Assembly: GCF_004025965.2 (NCBI RefSeq)
Contig: NZ_SAYU02000008.1
Location: forward strand, 1-64,000
DNA from: Phycicoccus flavus
GTDB taxonomy: Bacteria; Actinomycetota; Actinomycetes; Actinomycetales; Dermatophilaceae
DNA: 64,000 bases
Direction: 5' to 3'
Shown: in pieces, positions 8,743 to 17,928 of the stretch
How positions within the stretch are numbered: the stretch's first letter is position 1
How the letters are laid out: every line of letters starts with the position of its first letter
Position numbers and translations under genes: made by a program
Notes under the pieces: model-generated
The model's input: the letters and a program-made list of their open reading frames with translations, nothing else
The model's database searches: none
Told to the model about the DNA's origin: nothing

Positions 8743-8809
8743 GGGCGTCGGGTCCGGATGCCGGTGCCCCGGCGGGAGCGCCGGGGCCCGCGCCGTACTC
8801 TTGTCGCTC

Positions 8810-9073
8810 GTGAAGACGTTCGACGCGCTGTTCGCCGAGCTCGAGGCCAAGGCCAGGACCCGACCGAAGGGCTCCGGCACCGTCGCCGCCCTCGACGCCG
8901 GGGTCCACGCCATCGGCAAGAAGGTCGTCGAGGAGGCCGCCGAGGTGTGGATGGCCGCGGAGCACGAGGGTCGCGAGCGCACCGCCGAGGAGATCAGCCA
9001 GCTGCTGTACCACCTCCAGGTGCTCATGCTCGCGAGCGACCTCACCCTCGACGACGTCTACTCCCACCTCTGA
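8810..9073 (+). CDS. hisE: phosphoribosyl-ATP pyrophosphatase
   Basis: 87 aa, the normal size for a stand-alone HisE. It converts phosphoribosyl-ATP to phosphoribosyl-AMP, step 2 of histidine synthesis. The MazG-like helical fold is shown by [18 protein letters not shown], then [14 protein letters not shown] with the metal-binding EExxE, and [15 protein letters not shown]. The GTG at 8810 follows TACTCT (8796-8801) by 8 nt, so it is probably leaderless. It lies directly upstream of hisG (21-nt gap); the pair carries steps 1 and 2 and is one operon. Confidence 0.95.
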   Translation: MKTFDALFAELEAKARTRPKGSGTVAALDAGVHAIGKKVVEEAAEVWMAAEHEGRERTAEEISQLLYHLQVLMLASDLTLDDVYSHL

Positions 9074-9093
9074 GACCCCAGGACCCTCCCGCC

Positions 9094-9939
9094 ATGCTGC
9101 GCATCGCCGTCCCCAACAAGGGGTCGCTGTCCGAGCCCGCCGCCGCCATGCTCCGCGAGGCCGGCTACCGCACCCGCCGCGACGCCAAGGAGCTCGTCGT
9201 CCGCGACGAGGCCGGCGACGTCGAGCTCTTCTACCTGCGGCCGCGTGACATCGCCGTGTACGTCGGCTCCGGCACCGTCGACTGCGGCATCACCGGCCGC
9301 GACCTGCTGCTGGACTCCGGCTCGGCCGCCATCGAGGTGATGACGCTGGGCTTCGGCGCGTCCACCTTCCGGTACGCCGCCCGCGCGGGCACGGCCACGC
9401 GGCTCGAGGACGTCGCCGGCCGCCGGGTCGCCACGAGCTACCAGGGCCTCGTCGAGAAGGCCCTTGCCGACCACGGCGTCCAGGCCGAGGTCGTCCGGCT
9501 CGACGGCGCCGTCGAGACCGCCATCACCCTCGGGGTCGCCGACGTCATCGCCGACGTCGTCGAGACCGGCGCCACCCTGCGCAGCCAGGGCCTCGAGGTG
9601 TTCGGCGACCCCATCCTGCGCAGCGAGGCCGTGCTCGTCCGGGACGAGACCGCCGCCGACCAGGCCGGCATCGAGGTCCTGCGCCGCCGGCTCCTCGGCG
9701 TCGTCACCGCGCGGCACTACGTGATGCTCGACTACGACGTCCCGGCCTCGCTCGTCGACGACGCGTGCGCGCTGACCCCCGGCCTGGAGAGCCCCACCGT
9801 GTCGTCGCTGCAGAACCGGGACTGGTGCGCGGTGCGGGCCATGGTGCCGCGGGTGGTGACGAACACCGTGATGGACGAGCTGTACGAGCTCGGGGCGCGG
9901 GCCATCCTCGTCACCGACATCACCGCCTGCCGCCTGTGA
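9094..9939 (+). CDS. hisG: ATP phosphoribosyltransferase
   Basis: 281 aa, the long form with a C-terminal PII-like regulatory domain (residues about 205-281) that allows feedback inhibition by histidine without HisZ. It catalyses the first step, PRPP + ATP to phosphoribosyl-ATP. Visible signatures are LRIAVPNKGSLSEPA, the STVDCGITGRDLL-like periplasmic-binding-type lobe, and the PRPP-binding stretch DGAVETAITLGVADVIADVV followed by ETGATLRSQGL. It overlaps the next gene by four bases (GTGA). Confidence 0.96.
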   Translation: MLRIAVPNKGSLSEPAAAMLREAGYRTRRDAKELVVRDEAGDVELFYLRPRDIAVYVGSGTVDCGITGRDLLLDSGSAAIEVMTLGFGASTFRYAARAGTATRLEDVAGRRVATSYQGLVEKALADHGVQAEVVRLDGAVETAITLGVADVIADVVETGATLRSQGLEVFGDPILRSEAVLVRDETAADQAGIEVLRRRLLGVVTARHYVMLDYDVPASLVDDACALTPGLESPTVSSLQNRDWCAVRAMVPRVVTNTVMDELYELGARAILVTDITACRL

Positions 9940-10379
9940 CCCCCGACCCGGCGGCCGACGCGCCGTTCCGGCCCCGCCGTGGGCGGGTCGTGCCGCAGGT
10001 CGTCGCCGTGACGTTCGTCGCCGTGTTCACCGCGGTCGCCGTCGGCATGGGGGTGCTCGGCGGCTGGTCGCCGTCGGACCAGGTGGTGCTCGTCGTCTTC
10101 GCGCTCGTCGTCGGCGGCTTCGTATGGCGCTACTCGCAGATCCGCGCCGTCCCCGGGCCGGACGGGCTCACCGTGCGCAACCTCGTCGTCACCCGCACCG
10201 TCGGCTGGGACGAGGTCGAGGCGGTCCGCTTCGTCGACGGCGACCCGTGGCCGACGCTCATGCTCGAGGACGGCGACGACGTCGCGGTGATGGCGGTGCA
10301 GCGGGTCGACGGGCCGCACGGGCGGGCCGAGGCCGAGCGCCTGGTGCGGCTCGTCGAGGGCCGCCGGACGGCGTCCTGA
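9936..10379 (+). CDS. PH domain-containing membrane protein
   Basis: 147 aa with two hydrophobic helices (residues about 20-40 and 48-66) followed by a small bacterial PH-like domain (GLTVRNLVVTRTVGWDEVEAVRF, then PTLMLEDGDDVAVMAVQR). Proteins of this layout commonly follow hisG in actinobacteria; no function is established. The GTG start overlaps the hisG stop (GTGA), so translation is coupled to hisG. It is convergent with the MFS gene (31-base gap). Confidence 0.7.
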   Translation: MTPDPAADAPFRPRRGRVVPQVVAVTFVAVFTAVAVGMGVLGGWSPSDQVVLVVFALVVGGFVWRYSQIRAVPGPDGLTVRNLVVTRTVGWDEVEAVRFVDGDPWPTLMLEDGDDVAVMAVQRVDGPHGRAEAERLVRLVEGRRTAS

Positions 10380-10410
10380 CCGACGCGGCTCAAGCGCGGA
10401 CCGGCGCGGC

Positions 10411-11637
10411 TCAGGCGCGGACCGTCGCGGGTCGCGGCTCCTCGCCGACGCGCGGCGCGTCCGCCCGCAGCCGCAGCGCCGAGAGCGTCTGGGGGACGGC
10501 GACGACGAGCAGCAGGGTCCAGACGGCGGTGGCCGAGCCGGTGAGGTCGCGCAGCGCCCCGGTGGCGGCCGGGCCGACGGACGCCAGGGTGTAGCTGACG
10601 AGGAAGGCCATGGCCGTGAGCCGGGCGCTGTCGCGGGAGGTCACCGCGAAGCGGACGAGCAGCCCCAGGCCCAGGGCGAAGCACGCGCCCTGGCCCGCGC
10701 CGAGCAGCAGCGCCCAGAGCCACGGGGCCAGGTCGGGGGCGATCGCCACACCCAGCTCGCCGAGCGCGCTGAGCCCCGTCGCGGTGAGCAGCAGCACCCG
10801 CGGGTCGCGGACGCGGTCCAGCAGGGTCGGGGCGAGCAGCCCGGACAGCAGCTGGACGGCGGTGAAGACCGCCATGAGCACGCCGGCCGCCCCGGCGCTC
10901 CAGCCGCGCGCCTCGTAGGTCGGGGCCAGCCAGGCCAGCGAGGAGTAGAACTGCCAGGACTGTCCGGCGAGGAAGCCCGCGAGCGCCCAGGCGGTGGTGC
11001 TGCGCCACGGCAGGGCGTGCGACCCGTCGGGCACGTCGGCGGCCGGACGGTCACGGCGTTCGGCGCGCACCACCGGGAGCCAGGCCAGGAGTCCGGCGAG
11101 GGCCAGCAGGCCCCAGAACAGCAGCGACGACGGCCAGCCGCCGAGCAGCCGTGCCAGCGGCACCGCGGTCGCCGAGGCCACGCCGGCGAGCCCCATCATC
11201 GCGACCATGGTCAGCCCGGTGCCGAACCCCGACCGGTGTGCGGGGAAGACCGACTTGACGACGCCGGGCAGCAGCGTGCCGGCCACGGCGATGCCGGCGC
11301 CTGCGACGAGCGTGCCGAGGTAGAGGGTCGGCACGGTGCCGGGGCCGAGCCCGCGCAGCACCACCCCGGCGGTCACGAGCGCGGCGCCGACGCCGACCGC
11401 CGTGCGCGGACCGAGCCGCCGCGACACCTGGTTGGCCGCCGGCGCGAGCAGGCCCATGCACAGCACGGGCAGGGTGGTGAGGACGCCCATCGCCGTGTTC
11501 GAGAGACCGAGGTCGGCGCGCACCGTCTCGGCGAGGGGCGGCAGGCTCGTCATGAGGGTGCGCAGGTTGGCGGCGACGAGGACCAGCCCGCCGAGGACGA
11601 CCCACCGCGGCAGGGCGGCGGACGACGGCGTGCTCAC
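10411..11637 (-). CDS. MFS transporter, CynX/NimT-like
   Basis: 408 aa with about 12 transmembrane segments. The N-terminus VVLGGLVLVAANLRTLMTSLPPLAETVRADLGLS is typical of the cyanate/CynX-NimT (2-nitroimidazole exporter) branch of the major facilitator superfamily. RRLGPRTAVGVG is the loop 2-3 motif A region, here reduced. The substrate cannot be inferred. GTG start at 11637. It lies 44 bases downstream of the FUSC gene on the same strand, so it may be the last gene of a kinase-FUSC-MFS transcript. Confidence 0.8.
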   Translation of the reverse strand: MSTPSSAALPRWVVLGGLVLVAANLRTLMTSLPPLAETVRADLGLSNTAMGVLTTLPVLCMGLLAPAANQVSRRLGPRTAVGVGAALVTAGVVLRGLGPGTVPTLYLGTLVAGAGIAVAGTLLPGVVKSVFPAHRSGFGTGLTMVAMMGLAGVASATAVPLARLLGGWPSSLLFWGLLALAGLLAWLPVVRAERRDRPAADVPDGSHALPWRSTTAWALAGFLAGQSWQFYSSLAWLAPTYEARGWSAGAAGVLMAVFTAVQLLSGLLAPTLLDRVRDPRVLLLTATGLSALGELGVAIAPDLAPWLWALLLGAGQGACFALGLGLLVRFAVTSRDSARLTAMAFLVSYTLASVGPAATGALRDLTGSATAVWTLLLVVAVPQTLSALRLRADAPRVGEEPRPATVRA

Positions 11638-11681
11638 CGCCGCATCGTGCCACCCGGGAGGGCTCGTGACGGGCGCGGGGA

Positions 11682-12788
11682 TCAGGGCAGGTGGGACTCG
11701 GGGAACAGCCGCAGCGCCTCGTCGTCGTCCATGCCGGCGACGACGAGCAGGTCGACGACCATCGAGCGCACCTGGCCGCGGATCATCTCCGCCGACAGCC
11801 CGGTGGCGGCCTCGCTGCGGGCGGAGAGCCCGGCGACCCGTTCGAGGACGCGGCGGCCGGCCTCGGGGCGGGTGTGCTCGTCGAGGACCCGGGCGAGGTC
11901 GTCGGCGGCGCGGGCGAGCTCGGCGACGAGGTCGACGTAGCGGTCGGGCACGGGCTCGCCGCCGCGGACGGCGACGTCGGCACGGCGCGCGAGGACGCGC
12001 AGGTTGCGGACGCAGCGGTCCAGCGGGAGGACGAGCGCGGACGCCGCGACCGCGAGCGGGCGCTGGGAGCGCAGCAGCGGGGACTGGCGGACGACGGCGA
12101 CGCCCTCGGCGGCGGCGGTGCGCAGGTCGGCGAGCAGCGGCTCCAGGGCGCGGGCCTGCTCCAGGGCGGCGGCGGTGCGGAGCGGGTCGCGCGTGCGCAG
12201 GGCGTCGGCGACGTCGGCGAGGACCTCGGCCACGGCCCGCACGGTACGCGCGGCCTCGGCCCGCGGGCGCCGCACCGGGGTCGTCGGCGCCACGGCACCG
12301 ATGACGAGGGCGACGACTCCGCCGACGACGGCGTCGAGCCAGCGCGAGACCCCCTCCCCGGTGGAGGCGACGAAGGCGACGATGAAGACGGACTGGACGC
12401 CGGCCTGGATGACGACGAGCTGGCCGGAGGACACGACGACGGCGGTGGCCATGGCGGCGACGACGACGAACGCCATCTGCCAGCCGCCGCTGCCCAGGAG
12501 GATGACGATGACGTCGCCGACGAGCACGCCGATGGCGACGCCGAGGGTCACCTCGACGATGCGCCGCAGCCGCTGGCCGTAGGTCAGCCCGAGGCAGAGG
12601 ATCGCCGTCACCGGTGCGAAGAACGGCTGGGTGTGGCCGAGGCCGTGGCGGGCGACCGTCCAGGCGAGGAGGACGGCGACGCCGATCTGGGCCAGGAAGA
12701 CGGTGCGGTCCCGCAGCCGGCGCAGCCCCCGCTCCAGGCCCGCGCGCAGGTCGCTCGCGGCGCCGCGGACCCGCGCGCCGGCGCTCAT
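11682..12788 (-). CDS. FUSC family membrane protein
   Basis: 368 aa. The N-terminal half has about six hydrophobic segments ([41 protein letters not shown] and following), the FUSC/aromatic-acid-exporter fold. The C-terminal half is a soluble helical region. Family members export aromatic acids or related small molecules, but none is proven here. It overlaps the upstream kinase gene by four bases (ATGA), so the two are translationally coupled. Confidence 0.75.
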   Translation of the reverse strand: MSAGARVRGAASDLRAGLERGLRRLRDRTVFLAQIGVAVLLAWTVARHGLGHTQPFFAPVTAILCLGLTYGQRLRRIVEVTLGVAIGVLVGDVIVILLGSGGWQMAFVVVAAMATAVVVSSGQLVVIQAGVQSVFIVAFVASTGEGVSRWLDAVVGGVVALVIGAVAPTTPVRRPRAEAARTVRAVAEVLADVADALRTRDPLRTAAALEQARALEPLLADLRTAAAEGVAVVRQSPLLRSQRPLAVAASALVLPLDRCVRNLRVLARRADVAVRGGEPVPDRYVDLVAELARAADDLARVLDEHTRPEAGRRVLERVAGLSARSEAATGLSAEMIRGQVRSMVVDLLVVAGMDDDEALRLFPESHLP

Positions 12789-13360
12789 CGTCCCTCCGTC
12801 GAGACGACGACGTCGGCGTGCTCCCGCGTCCGGTCGGCCGCGAACAGCGCCCGCTCCTGCTCGGCCCACCGCTCCCAGTGCGGTCGGAAGGTCTCGCCGT
12901 CGCGGGCGATGCCGCGGCGCATCCGTTCCGCCCGCGGGGCCTCGACCCAGACCCGGACGGCGGCGAAGGTCCCGGCCGGCCCGACGCTGGACGCGCAGCC
13001 CTCGACGACGAGCAGGGGACCGGCGGCGACGGTCCGTTCCTCGCCCCACGTGCCGGCGTCCCAGTCCCAGACCCGGTAGCGCGCGTCGTCGCCCCGGGAG
13101 AGGGGGGTCAGCACCTGGTCGACGAGCAGGGGCACGGCGGCGGCCAGGCCGTCCCAGCCGGGGAAGATCTCGTCCATGTGGACGACGGGCGCGTCCAGGG
13201 CGTCGACGAGGCCCTTTGCCAGGGTGGTCTTGCCCGAGCCGCTCGGCCCGTCGACGGCGACGACGGCCGTCGCGCCGCACCGGGGCGACGCCGACCTCAG
13301 GGCCGTGAGCACGGCCTCGACGTGGGCCGGGTCCGCGGGCTCGGTCACCTGGAACCACAC
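12785..13360 (-). CDS. uridine kinase-like P-loop NTPase
   Basis: 191 aa. The Walker A motif [18 protein letters not shown] is at residues 36-50. [17 protein letters not shown] resembles the nucleoside-binding region of uridine kinases, and [14 protein letters not shown] is a lid-like arginine segment. Actinobacterial relatives are usually annotated as (d)CTP- or uridine-kinase-like; the substrate is uncertain. GTG 13360 is preferred over the ATG at 13390 because a minus-strand TAGAGT (13368-13373) ends 7 nt before it. It is coupled to the FUSC gene by a four-base overlap. Confidence 0.75.
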   Translation of the reverse strand: MWFQVTEPADPAHVEAVLTALRSASPRCGATAVVAVDGPSGSGKTTLAKGLVDALDAPVVHMDEIFPGWDGLAAAVPLLVDQVLTPLSRGDDARYRVWDWDAGTWGEERTVAAGPLLVVEGCASSVGPAGTFAAVRVWVEAPRAERMRRGIARDGETFRPHWERWAEQERALFAADRTREHADVVVSTEGR

Positions 13361-13411
13361 GGGGAGGACTCTAGGGCGTGCCGACGTCACGACCGGTCGG
13401 TCACCGCCCGG

Positions 13412-15019
13412 TCAGAACGGGGGGAGGTCCGGGGGAGGGGGGCGCTGGGCCCGCGTCCGGCAGCCGCCGTCGTACCGGAGCGGGCGCGCGACCGGCTGCA
13501 CCTGGACGCCGTGGCGGCGCAGGTCGGCCAGGACCGCCGTCCGGCACCCGGGCAGGTGCTCGAGGGCGTGCTCGAGCCGGGAGTGCGGGCCGTCCGGGAG
13601 GACGAGGCGCGGGTTGCCGGGCGGGGGTGGTGGCGGTTCGTCGTCGCGGTGCGGCAGCACGGTGAGCGCTCCGAGGTCGACGGGCAGCGTGCTGCGCACC
13701 AGCCCGGTGGGGTCGGTCCAGGTCGCGGTGCCGTCGGGGTCGAGGCGTACCCGCCAGCCGGGTCGCTGCTTCACGCGGTGGTGGCGGCGGCAGAGGCACA
13801 CGAGGTTGGCGGCGGAGGTGGGACCGGCGGGCCAGGGCCGGGCGTGGTCGAGGTCGCAGAACCGGGCCGCGACGTGGCATCCGGGGAAGCGGCACCGACC
13901 GTCGCGGGCGCGGACCAGGGCGGCGAGCCGTCTCCCGGGCCGGTAGGCGTCGGTGGCGAGCTCGTCGTCGGGGTCGAGCAGCGCGCCGGTGCCGGGGTGG
14001 ACGACGGCCGGGGTGGGGTCCGTCGAACGGTTGCCCGTCCGGCTCGCCTCCGCCGCGGCGGTCAGCCAGGACCGCGCCACGAGGGACGGCTCGCCGGGAC
14101 GCAGCCCGTGCACCTCGACGAGGTCGTCGGGGTGGGCCGGCGTCCGGAAGGGCGGCGAGGACGGGACGCCCGGCTCGGACAGCGGGGTGACGGTGATGAC
14201 CTGAATGTCGACGCGGGCGTTCCTGGTGACAAGGTCGGTGAGGGCCTTGGCGCGGGCCCGGCCGAGGTCGTCGCGCACGCCGTCGGCCACGTACTGCCGG
14301 GCGAGGTCGTCGACGAGCGACCAGGCGGCGGCCGCGTCCTCCGAGGGGAAGGTGCCGTGCCAGGTGTCGACGCCGGGCTCGCCCACCCACCGCTCGAGGC
14401 GGCACCCGGCGCGGGTGCGGACGGCTCGCTGTCGCACGAGGTCCGGCGAGATGGCGCCGAGCAGGCGGCGGACCCGTCGTCGCAGCCGGGACGCGTCCTC
14501 GCGCGGGAACCGGTCGGCGAGCCCCGCGACGACGGTGGCGGCGACCTCGGCCGGGACCTCCTCGAGCTCGTACGCCACGACCCCGGCGCGGTACCCGTCG
14601 AGCCGGCCGGCGGCCATGGCGTCGTGCAGTCCGCCGAGGCCGGTGGCGGTGGCGGTCCCCGGGGGGCCGTCGGCGGCGAGCCGTGCCGCCGCGCGGACGC
14701 GACGCTCCGCGGTCACCGCGGTGAGGCAGAGGACGCCGGAGACGATCGCGGGGGCGTCGAGGGCGACGTGCCCCGGCGCGCGATGGGTCTCGACGACCTC
14801 GCCGGTCTCGAGGACCTCGGGCTCGACGGCGGCCAGCCGGACCATCGCCGCGTCCTGGGCGGCGGAGGCGGTGTCGACGAGGGACTGGAGCTCTCGGAGG
14901 GCGTCTGCCCACTCGTCCCGGGACCCGGACGACTCGCCCAGCCGCCCCACGGAATGGAGCCGTTCACGGGCCGCACGGGCAGCGACGACGACGTCCTGCG
15001 GACCAGCCGTTCGGTGCAT
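13412..15019 (-). CDS. DUF222/HNH endonuclease (13E12 repeat family)
   Basis: 535 aa. The DUF222 region (residues about 20-330) is the long helical domain of the 13E12 family. Near residues 370-415 comes an intact HNH domain: [21 protein letters not shown], then [14 protein letters not shown], with four zinc-type cysteines and the catalytic DxDH histidine. These genes occur in many copies per actinobacterial genome and are suspected mobile or homing-like elements; function unproven. The proline-rich tail (PPPPPP) is poorly conserved. ATG 15019 is chosen over an upstream ATG (15073) because a strong purine run GGGGAGGGGGG precedes it at Shine-Dalgarno distance. Confidence 0.88.
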   Translation of the reverse strand: MHRTAGPQDVVVAARAARERLHSVGRLGESSGSRDEWADALRELQSLVDTASAAQDAAMVRLAAVEPEVLETGEVVETHRAPGHVALDAPAIVSGVLCLTAVTAERRVRAAARLAADGPPGTATATGLGGLHDAMAAGRLDGYRAGVVAYELEEVPAEVAATVVAGLADRFPREDASRLRRRVRRLLGAISPDLVRQRAVRTRAGCRLERWVGEPGVDTWHGTFPSEDAAAAWSLVDDLARQYVADGVRDDLGRARAKALTDLVTRNARVDIQVITVTPLSEPGVPSSPPFRTPAHPDDLVEVHGLRPGEPSLVARSWLTAAAEASRTGNRSTDPTPAVVHPGTGALLDPDDELATDAYRPGRRLAALVRARDGRCRFPGCHVAARFCDLDHARPWPAGPTSAANLVCLCRRHHRVKQRPGWRVRLDPDGTATWTDPTGLVRSTLPVDLGALTVLPHRDDEPPPPPPGNPRLVLPDGPHSRLEHALEHLPGCRTAVLADLRRHGVQVQPVARPLRYDGGCRTRAQRPPPPDLPPF

Positions 15020-15044
15020 CGGACCCCCCTCCCCTCGTCCTCGA

Positions 15045-15073
15045 ATTCTACTCCCCGGCATCCGATCAGACAA
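15045..15073 (-). promoter_or_regulatory. promoter of the DUF222/HNH gene
   Basis: Minus-strand TTGTCT (15068-15073) and TAGAAT (15045-15050) are separated by 17 bp, close to sigma-70 consensus. The surrounding 15040-15140 is visibly AT-richer than anything nearby. Unlike most genes here, this one has a leader and a strong Shine-Dalgarno. Confidence 0.55.
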
Positions 15074-15165
15074 GCCCTAGAACACCTGAGAAGCATTGTG
15101 CATCAACGATATACACGCAAAATCGAGAGCCATCGACAAGTGGTGACGAGACCCGCCGACGGACG

Positions 15166-15420
15166 GTGCGCCGACCCCGAGACCTGCGGCCAGCGAGAGC
15201 CCGTACCCGGTTGCCCGTCCCCGAACGACTCACAGAGGTGCGCCGGCCACGTGACCCGACCCCCAGCGGGAGCCCGTCCCAGGCTGCCTTTCAGAACCAC
15301 CGGCGAAGGGGCGCCGGGCACGAGACCCGCGCGCCGAACACATCCGTCCAGGCTGCCTCACCGGAACGACCCACAGAGGTCCGCCGACCCCGAAACGCGG
15401 CCACGAGACCCACCCTTGAC
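15166..15420. repeat. about 71-bp degenerate tandem repeat, 3.5 copies
   Basis: Units start at 15166, 15238, 15309 and 15379 (periods 72, 71 and 70). Each opens with a variant of GTGCGCCGACCCCGAGACC; the middle carries GAGCCCGTCCCAGGCTGCC and the end CGACCCACAGAG. Copies differ at roughly a quarter to a third of positions, so the array is old. With the AT-rich stretch before it, it fills the 453-bp gap between the HNH gene and hisF. No convincing coding frame was found inside. Confidence 0.7.
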
Positions 15421-15472
15421 GCCCCTAGTCCCACCCCGCACCCACCCCGACGACCCCCACTACGCTGGCCGC

Positions 15473-16246
15473 GTGTCGCTCGCCGTCCGTGTCATCCCGT
15501 GCCTCGACGTCGACGCCGGGCGGGTCGTCAAGGGCGTGAACTTCCAGGGGCTCCGGGACGCCGGCGACCCCGTCGAGCTCGCCCGCCGCTACGGCGAGCA
15601 GGGCGCCGACGAGCTCACCTTCCTCGACGTCACCGCGAGCAGCGGCGACCGGGCCACGATGTACGACGTCGTCGCCCGCACCGCCGAGGAGGTGTTCATC
15701 CCCCTCACCGTGGGCGGCGGGGTGCGCACGGTCGCCGACGTCGACCGCCTCCTGCGGGCGGGCGCGGACAAGGTCGGCGTCAACACCGCCGCCATCGCCC
15801 GGCCCGAGCTCATCGCCGAGACCGCCGACCGGTTCGGCGCCCAGGTGCTCGTCCTCTCCGCGGACGTGCGCCGGCGCCGCGGCGACGACGGCCGCCTCGC
15901 CGGCGGGTTCGAGGTGACGACCCACGGCGGCCGCACCGGCACCGGCACCGACGCCGTCGAGTGGTGCGCCCGCGCCGAGGCCCTCGGCGCCGGCGAGATC
16001 CTCCTCAACTCGATGGACGCCGACGGCACCAAGGACGGCTTCGACCTCGAGCTCATCCGGCTCGTCCGGGCCGCGGTGCGGGTCCCGGTGGTCGCCAGCG
16101 GGGGAGCGGGCGCGGCCGACCACTTCGCCCCGGCCGTGCGGGCGGGCGCCGACGCGGTCCTCGCAGCGAGCGTCTTCCACTTCGGTGACCTGACGATCTC
16201 GCAGGTGAAGGACGCGCTGCGGGCCGAAGACCTACCCGTCCGCTGA
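15473..16246 (+). CDS. hisF: imidazole glycerol phosphate synthase subunit HisF
   Basis: 257 aa, full length. It is the cyclase subunit that uses ammonia delivered by HisH to form imidazole glycerol phosphate and AICAR. The (beta/alpha)8 signatures are present: [19 protein letters not shown] (catalytic Asp11), [28 protein letters not shown] (Asp130 region, unusual V for A), [20 protein letters not shown] (second phosphate site) and [10 protein letters not shown]. The GTG start is 6 nt after TACGCT (15461-15466), so it is leaderless. It stands apart from hisH/hisA, which are not in this window. Confidence 0.95.
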   Translation: MSLAVRVIPCLDVDAGRVVKGVNFQGLRDAGDPVELARRYGEQGADELTFLDVTASSGDRATMYDVVARTAEEVFIPLTVGGGVRTVADVDRLLRAGADKVGVNTAAIARPELIAETADRFGAQVLVLSADVRRRRGDDGRLAGGFEVTTHGGRTGTGTDAVEWCARAEALGAGEILLNSMDADGTKDGFDLELIRLVRAAVRVPVVASGGAGAADHFAPAVRAGADAVLAASVFHFGDLTISQVKDALRAEDLPVR

Positions 16247-16301
16247 CCCCGCGGCCGGCGCTCGCTGTCCACCGGACCGGCGAGGGCGCATACTCGAGGT
16301 G

Positions 16302-16523
16302 ATGACACCGCGCCAGAGGTCCGAGCCGACGTACTCCGCCGGCAGTCCGTTCCGGGCCCGCCCGGCCCCCGTCGTCGAGCAGTTCGCGGTCGACGACCGG
16401 GTCACCCACGACCGCTTCGGACTCGGGCGGGTGGTCTCCGGGAACGAGGCGGCGGTCGTCGTCGAGTTCGGGGATCAGCGGGTGCGGCTCGTCAGCCCGT
16501 TCGCCAAGCTCCACAAGCTCTGA
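16302..16523 (+). CDS. small Tudor-like protein resembling the PcrA/UvrD C-terminus
   Basis: 73 aa. The second half, [44 protein letters not shown], matches the pattern of the C-terminal Tudor domain of PcrA/UvrD helicases (GDRVTHxKFGxGxV...VxF...KL), which contacts RNA polymerase. Here the domain stands alone with a short basic disordered N-terminus. By analogy it could bind RNA polymerase or a helicase, but this is inference. A CATACT box (16289-16294) lies 7 nt upstream of ATG 16302; GTG 16299 is an alternative start. It lies between hisF and hisI. Confidence 0.7.
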   Translation: MTPRQRSEPTYSAGSPFRARPAPVVEQFAVDDRVTHDRFGLGRVVSGNEAAVVVEFGDQRVRLVSPFAKLHKL

Positions 16524-16593
16524 CCGGCCGCATCGGGCGCCGGCGGACGCCCGCCCGGCCGGCCCTCCGGTCCGACCCGGCAGAATGACGCGG

Positions 16594-16968
16594 GTGCAGA
16601 CCTCCGCCGACCCCGTCCTGGACCCCGCCGTCGCCGCGCGCCTCACCCGCGACGCCGCCGGCCTCGTCGCCGCGGTCGTCCAGCAGCACGACACCGGCGA
16701 GGTGCTCATGCTCGGGTGGATGGACGACGAGGCGGTGCGCCGCACGCTCTCCGAGGGCCGGGTGACCTTCTGGTCGCGCAGCCGTCGGGAGTACTGGCGC
16801 AAGGGCGACACCTCCGGACACGTCCAGTACGTGCGCTCGGTGGCGCTGGACTGCGACGGCGACGCCCTGCTCGTCCGGGTCGACCAGGTCGGCGCCGCCT
16901 GCCACACCGGTGACCGCACGTGCTTCGAGGCCGGCGACCTCGGCGCCGTCGTCGGGGGACCGGAGTGA
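16594..16968 (+). CDS. hisI: phosphoribosyl-AMP cyclohydrolase
   Basis: 124 aa single-domain HisI (HisE is separate at 8810). It opens the adenine ring of PR-AMP, step 3 of histidine synthesis. Signatures are [37 protein letters not shown], then [11 protein letters not shown] and [10 protein letters not shown] with the zinc and magnesium ligands. GTG 16594 is preferred because CAGAAT (16581-16586) ends 7 nt before it. An ATG at 16585 would overlap that -10 box. Confidence 0.93.
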   Translation: MQTSADPVLDPAVAARLTRDAAGLVAAVVQQHDTGEVLMLGWMDDEAVRRTLSEGRVTFWSRSRREYWRKGDTSGHVQYVRSVALDCDGDALLVRVDQVGAACHTGDRTCFEAGDLGAVVGGPE

Positions 16969-16999
16969 CCCCGGCGTCCGGTCCGGCCCCCGCCCGGTC

Positions 17000-17632
17000 G
17001 TGACCGACCCCCGCCGCACGAGCCGCACCACCCGCCTGACCCGCAAGGCCCCGGTGGCGCTCCTCGCGCTCGCCGGCGCCGGCACGGTCCTCCTCGCCGG
17101 CCTGCGGCCCTGGGTGTCCGGAACCGTCGGCGACGCCGTCCTCGGCGGCAGCCGGGTCACGGCCGGCGGCTCCGAGGTCGCTCCCGGGCTGTCCGCCGTC
17201 GCGCTCGCCGTGGCGGCCGCCGCCGTGGCCGTCGTCGCCACCGGGCGGGTGGGCCGGCTCGTCGGCCTCGTCCTGTGGGCCGGGTGCGTCGCCGGAGCAG
17301 GCGTCCTCGTCGTCCGGGTCCTCGCCGACCCCTCCGCCGTCCTCGGGCCGGTGGCCGCGAGCCGCGTCGGCCGCACCGGCACGGTGCCGGCGACCGCCGG
17401 CCCCACCGCCTGGCCCTGGGTGGCCCTGGCCGGGGTGGTGCTCGCCGCCGTCGCGCTCGTCCTCGCCGTCGTCGGCCGGCGCTCCTGGCCGGCCCCGGCC
17501 CGCCGCTACGAGGCGCCGGGCGCCGCGGACGGGCACACCGCGGGCTCGCGCGGCGAGCGGGTCGGCACCGCGTGGGACGACCTCTCGGCCGGGCGCGACC
17601 CGACCGACGTGGGCGAGGACGGGCGGACCTGA
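17000..17632 (+). CDS. Trp biosynthesis-associated membrane protein
   Basis: 210 aa with four hydrophobic helices (residues about 17-37, 63-83, 92-112 and 140-160) and a hydrophilic tail. It matches the actinobacterial family that normally sits between trpE and trpC (TIGR02234 type; the first part [25 protein letters not shown] is typical). Its role is unknown. GTG 17000 lies 31 bases after hisI. Strikingly, no trpE precedes it here. Confidence 0.8.
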   Translation: MTDPRRTSRTTRLTRKAPVALLALAGAGTVLLAGLRPWVSGTVGDAVLGGSRVTAGGSEVAPGLSAVALAVAAAAVAVVATGRVGRLVGLVLWAGCVAGAGVLVVRVLADPSAVLGPVAASRVGRTGTVPATAGPTAWPWVALAGVVLAAVALVLAVVGRRSWPAPARRYEAPGAADGHTAGSRGERVGTAWDDLSAGRDPTDVGEDGRT

Positions 17633-17690
17633 CAGAATCTGCGCTCGGAAGGCGCGGCCGTGGGTCGCGGCACGACATCCAGGAGGAGCC

Positions 17691-17918
17691 ATGGACGAGC
17701 ACGAGGACCACGGCCACAGCGTCGCGGCGTGGACGGCGGTCATCGTCATCATCGTCGCGTCGGCGATCATGTCGCTGGCCGTCATCTTCCCCAACGTCTG
17801 GCTCTTCGTCGGCGGCGCCGTGCTCGCCGTCGTCGGGGGCGTCGCGGGCAAGGTCCTGTCGATGGCGGGCTACGGCACCGCCGGTCGCGACACCGACCAC
17901 GAGCCCTCGATCCGCTGA
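17691..17918 (+). CDS. HGxxPAAW-family small membrane protein
   Basis: 75 aa. It carries the family signature near the N-terminus as HGHSVAAW (V where P is usual), followed by two transmembrane helices (residues about 14-34 and 39-59). Family members lie next to trp genes in many actinobacteria; function unknown. It has a strong Shine-Dalgarno (AGGAGG, 8 nt before ATG) and its own probable -10 (CAGAAT at about 17634), so it and trpC may be a transcription unit. trpC follows after 10 bases. Confidence 0.85.
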   Translation: MDEHEDHGHSVAAWTAVIVIIVASAIMSLAVIFPNVWLFVGGAVLAVVGGVAGKVLSMAGYGTAGRDTDHEPSIR

Positions 17919-17928
17919 CCGCCCACCG

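Noticed and set aside
15020-15472. A hidden gene or small RNA in the HNH-hisF gap
   Set aside because: No frame with a start signal and conserved composition; the region is better explained by the tandem array and the HNH promoter. A small RNA cannot be excluded without expression data.
12614-16246. A 1210-codon plus-strand open frame running through the kinase, HNH gene and hisF
   Set aside because: Only its last 257 codons (hisF) have recognisable sequence. The rest is antisense to the FUSC, kinase and HNH genes or crosses the repeat array.
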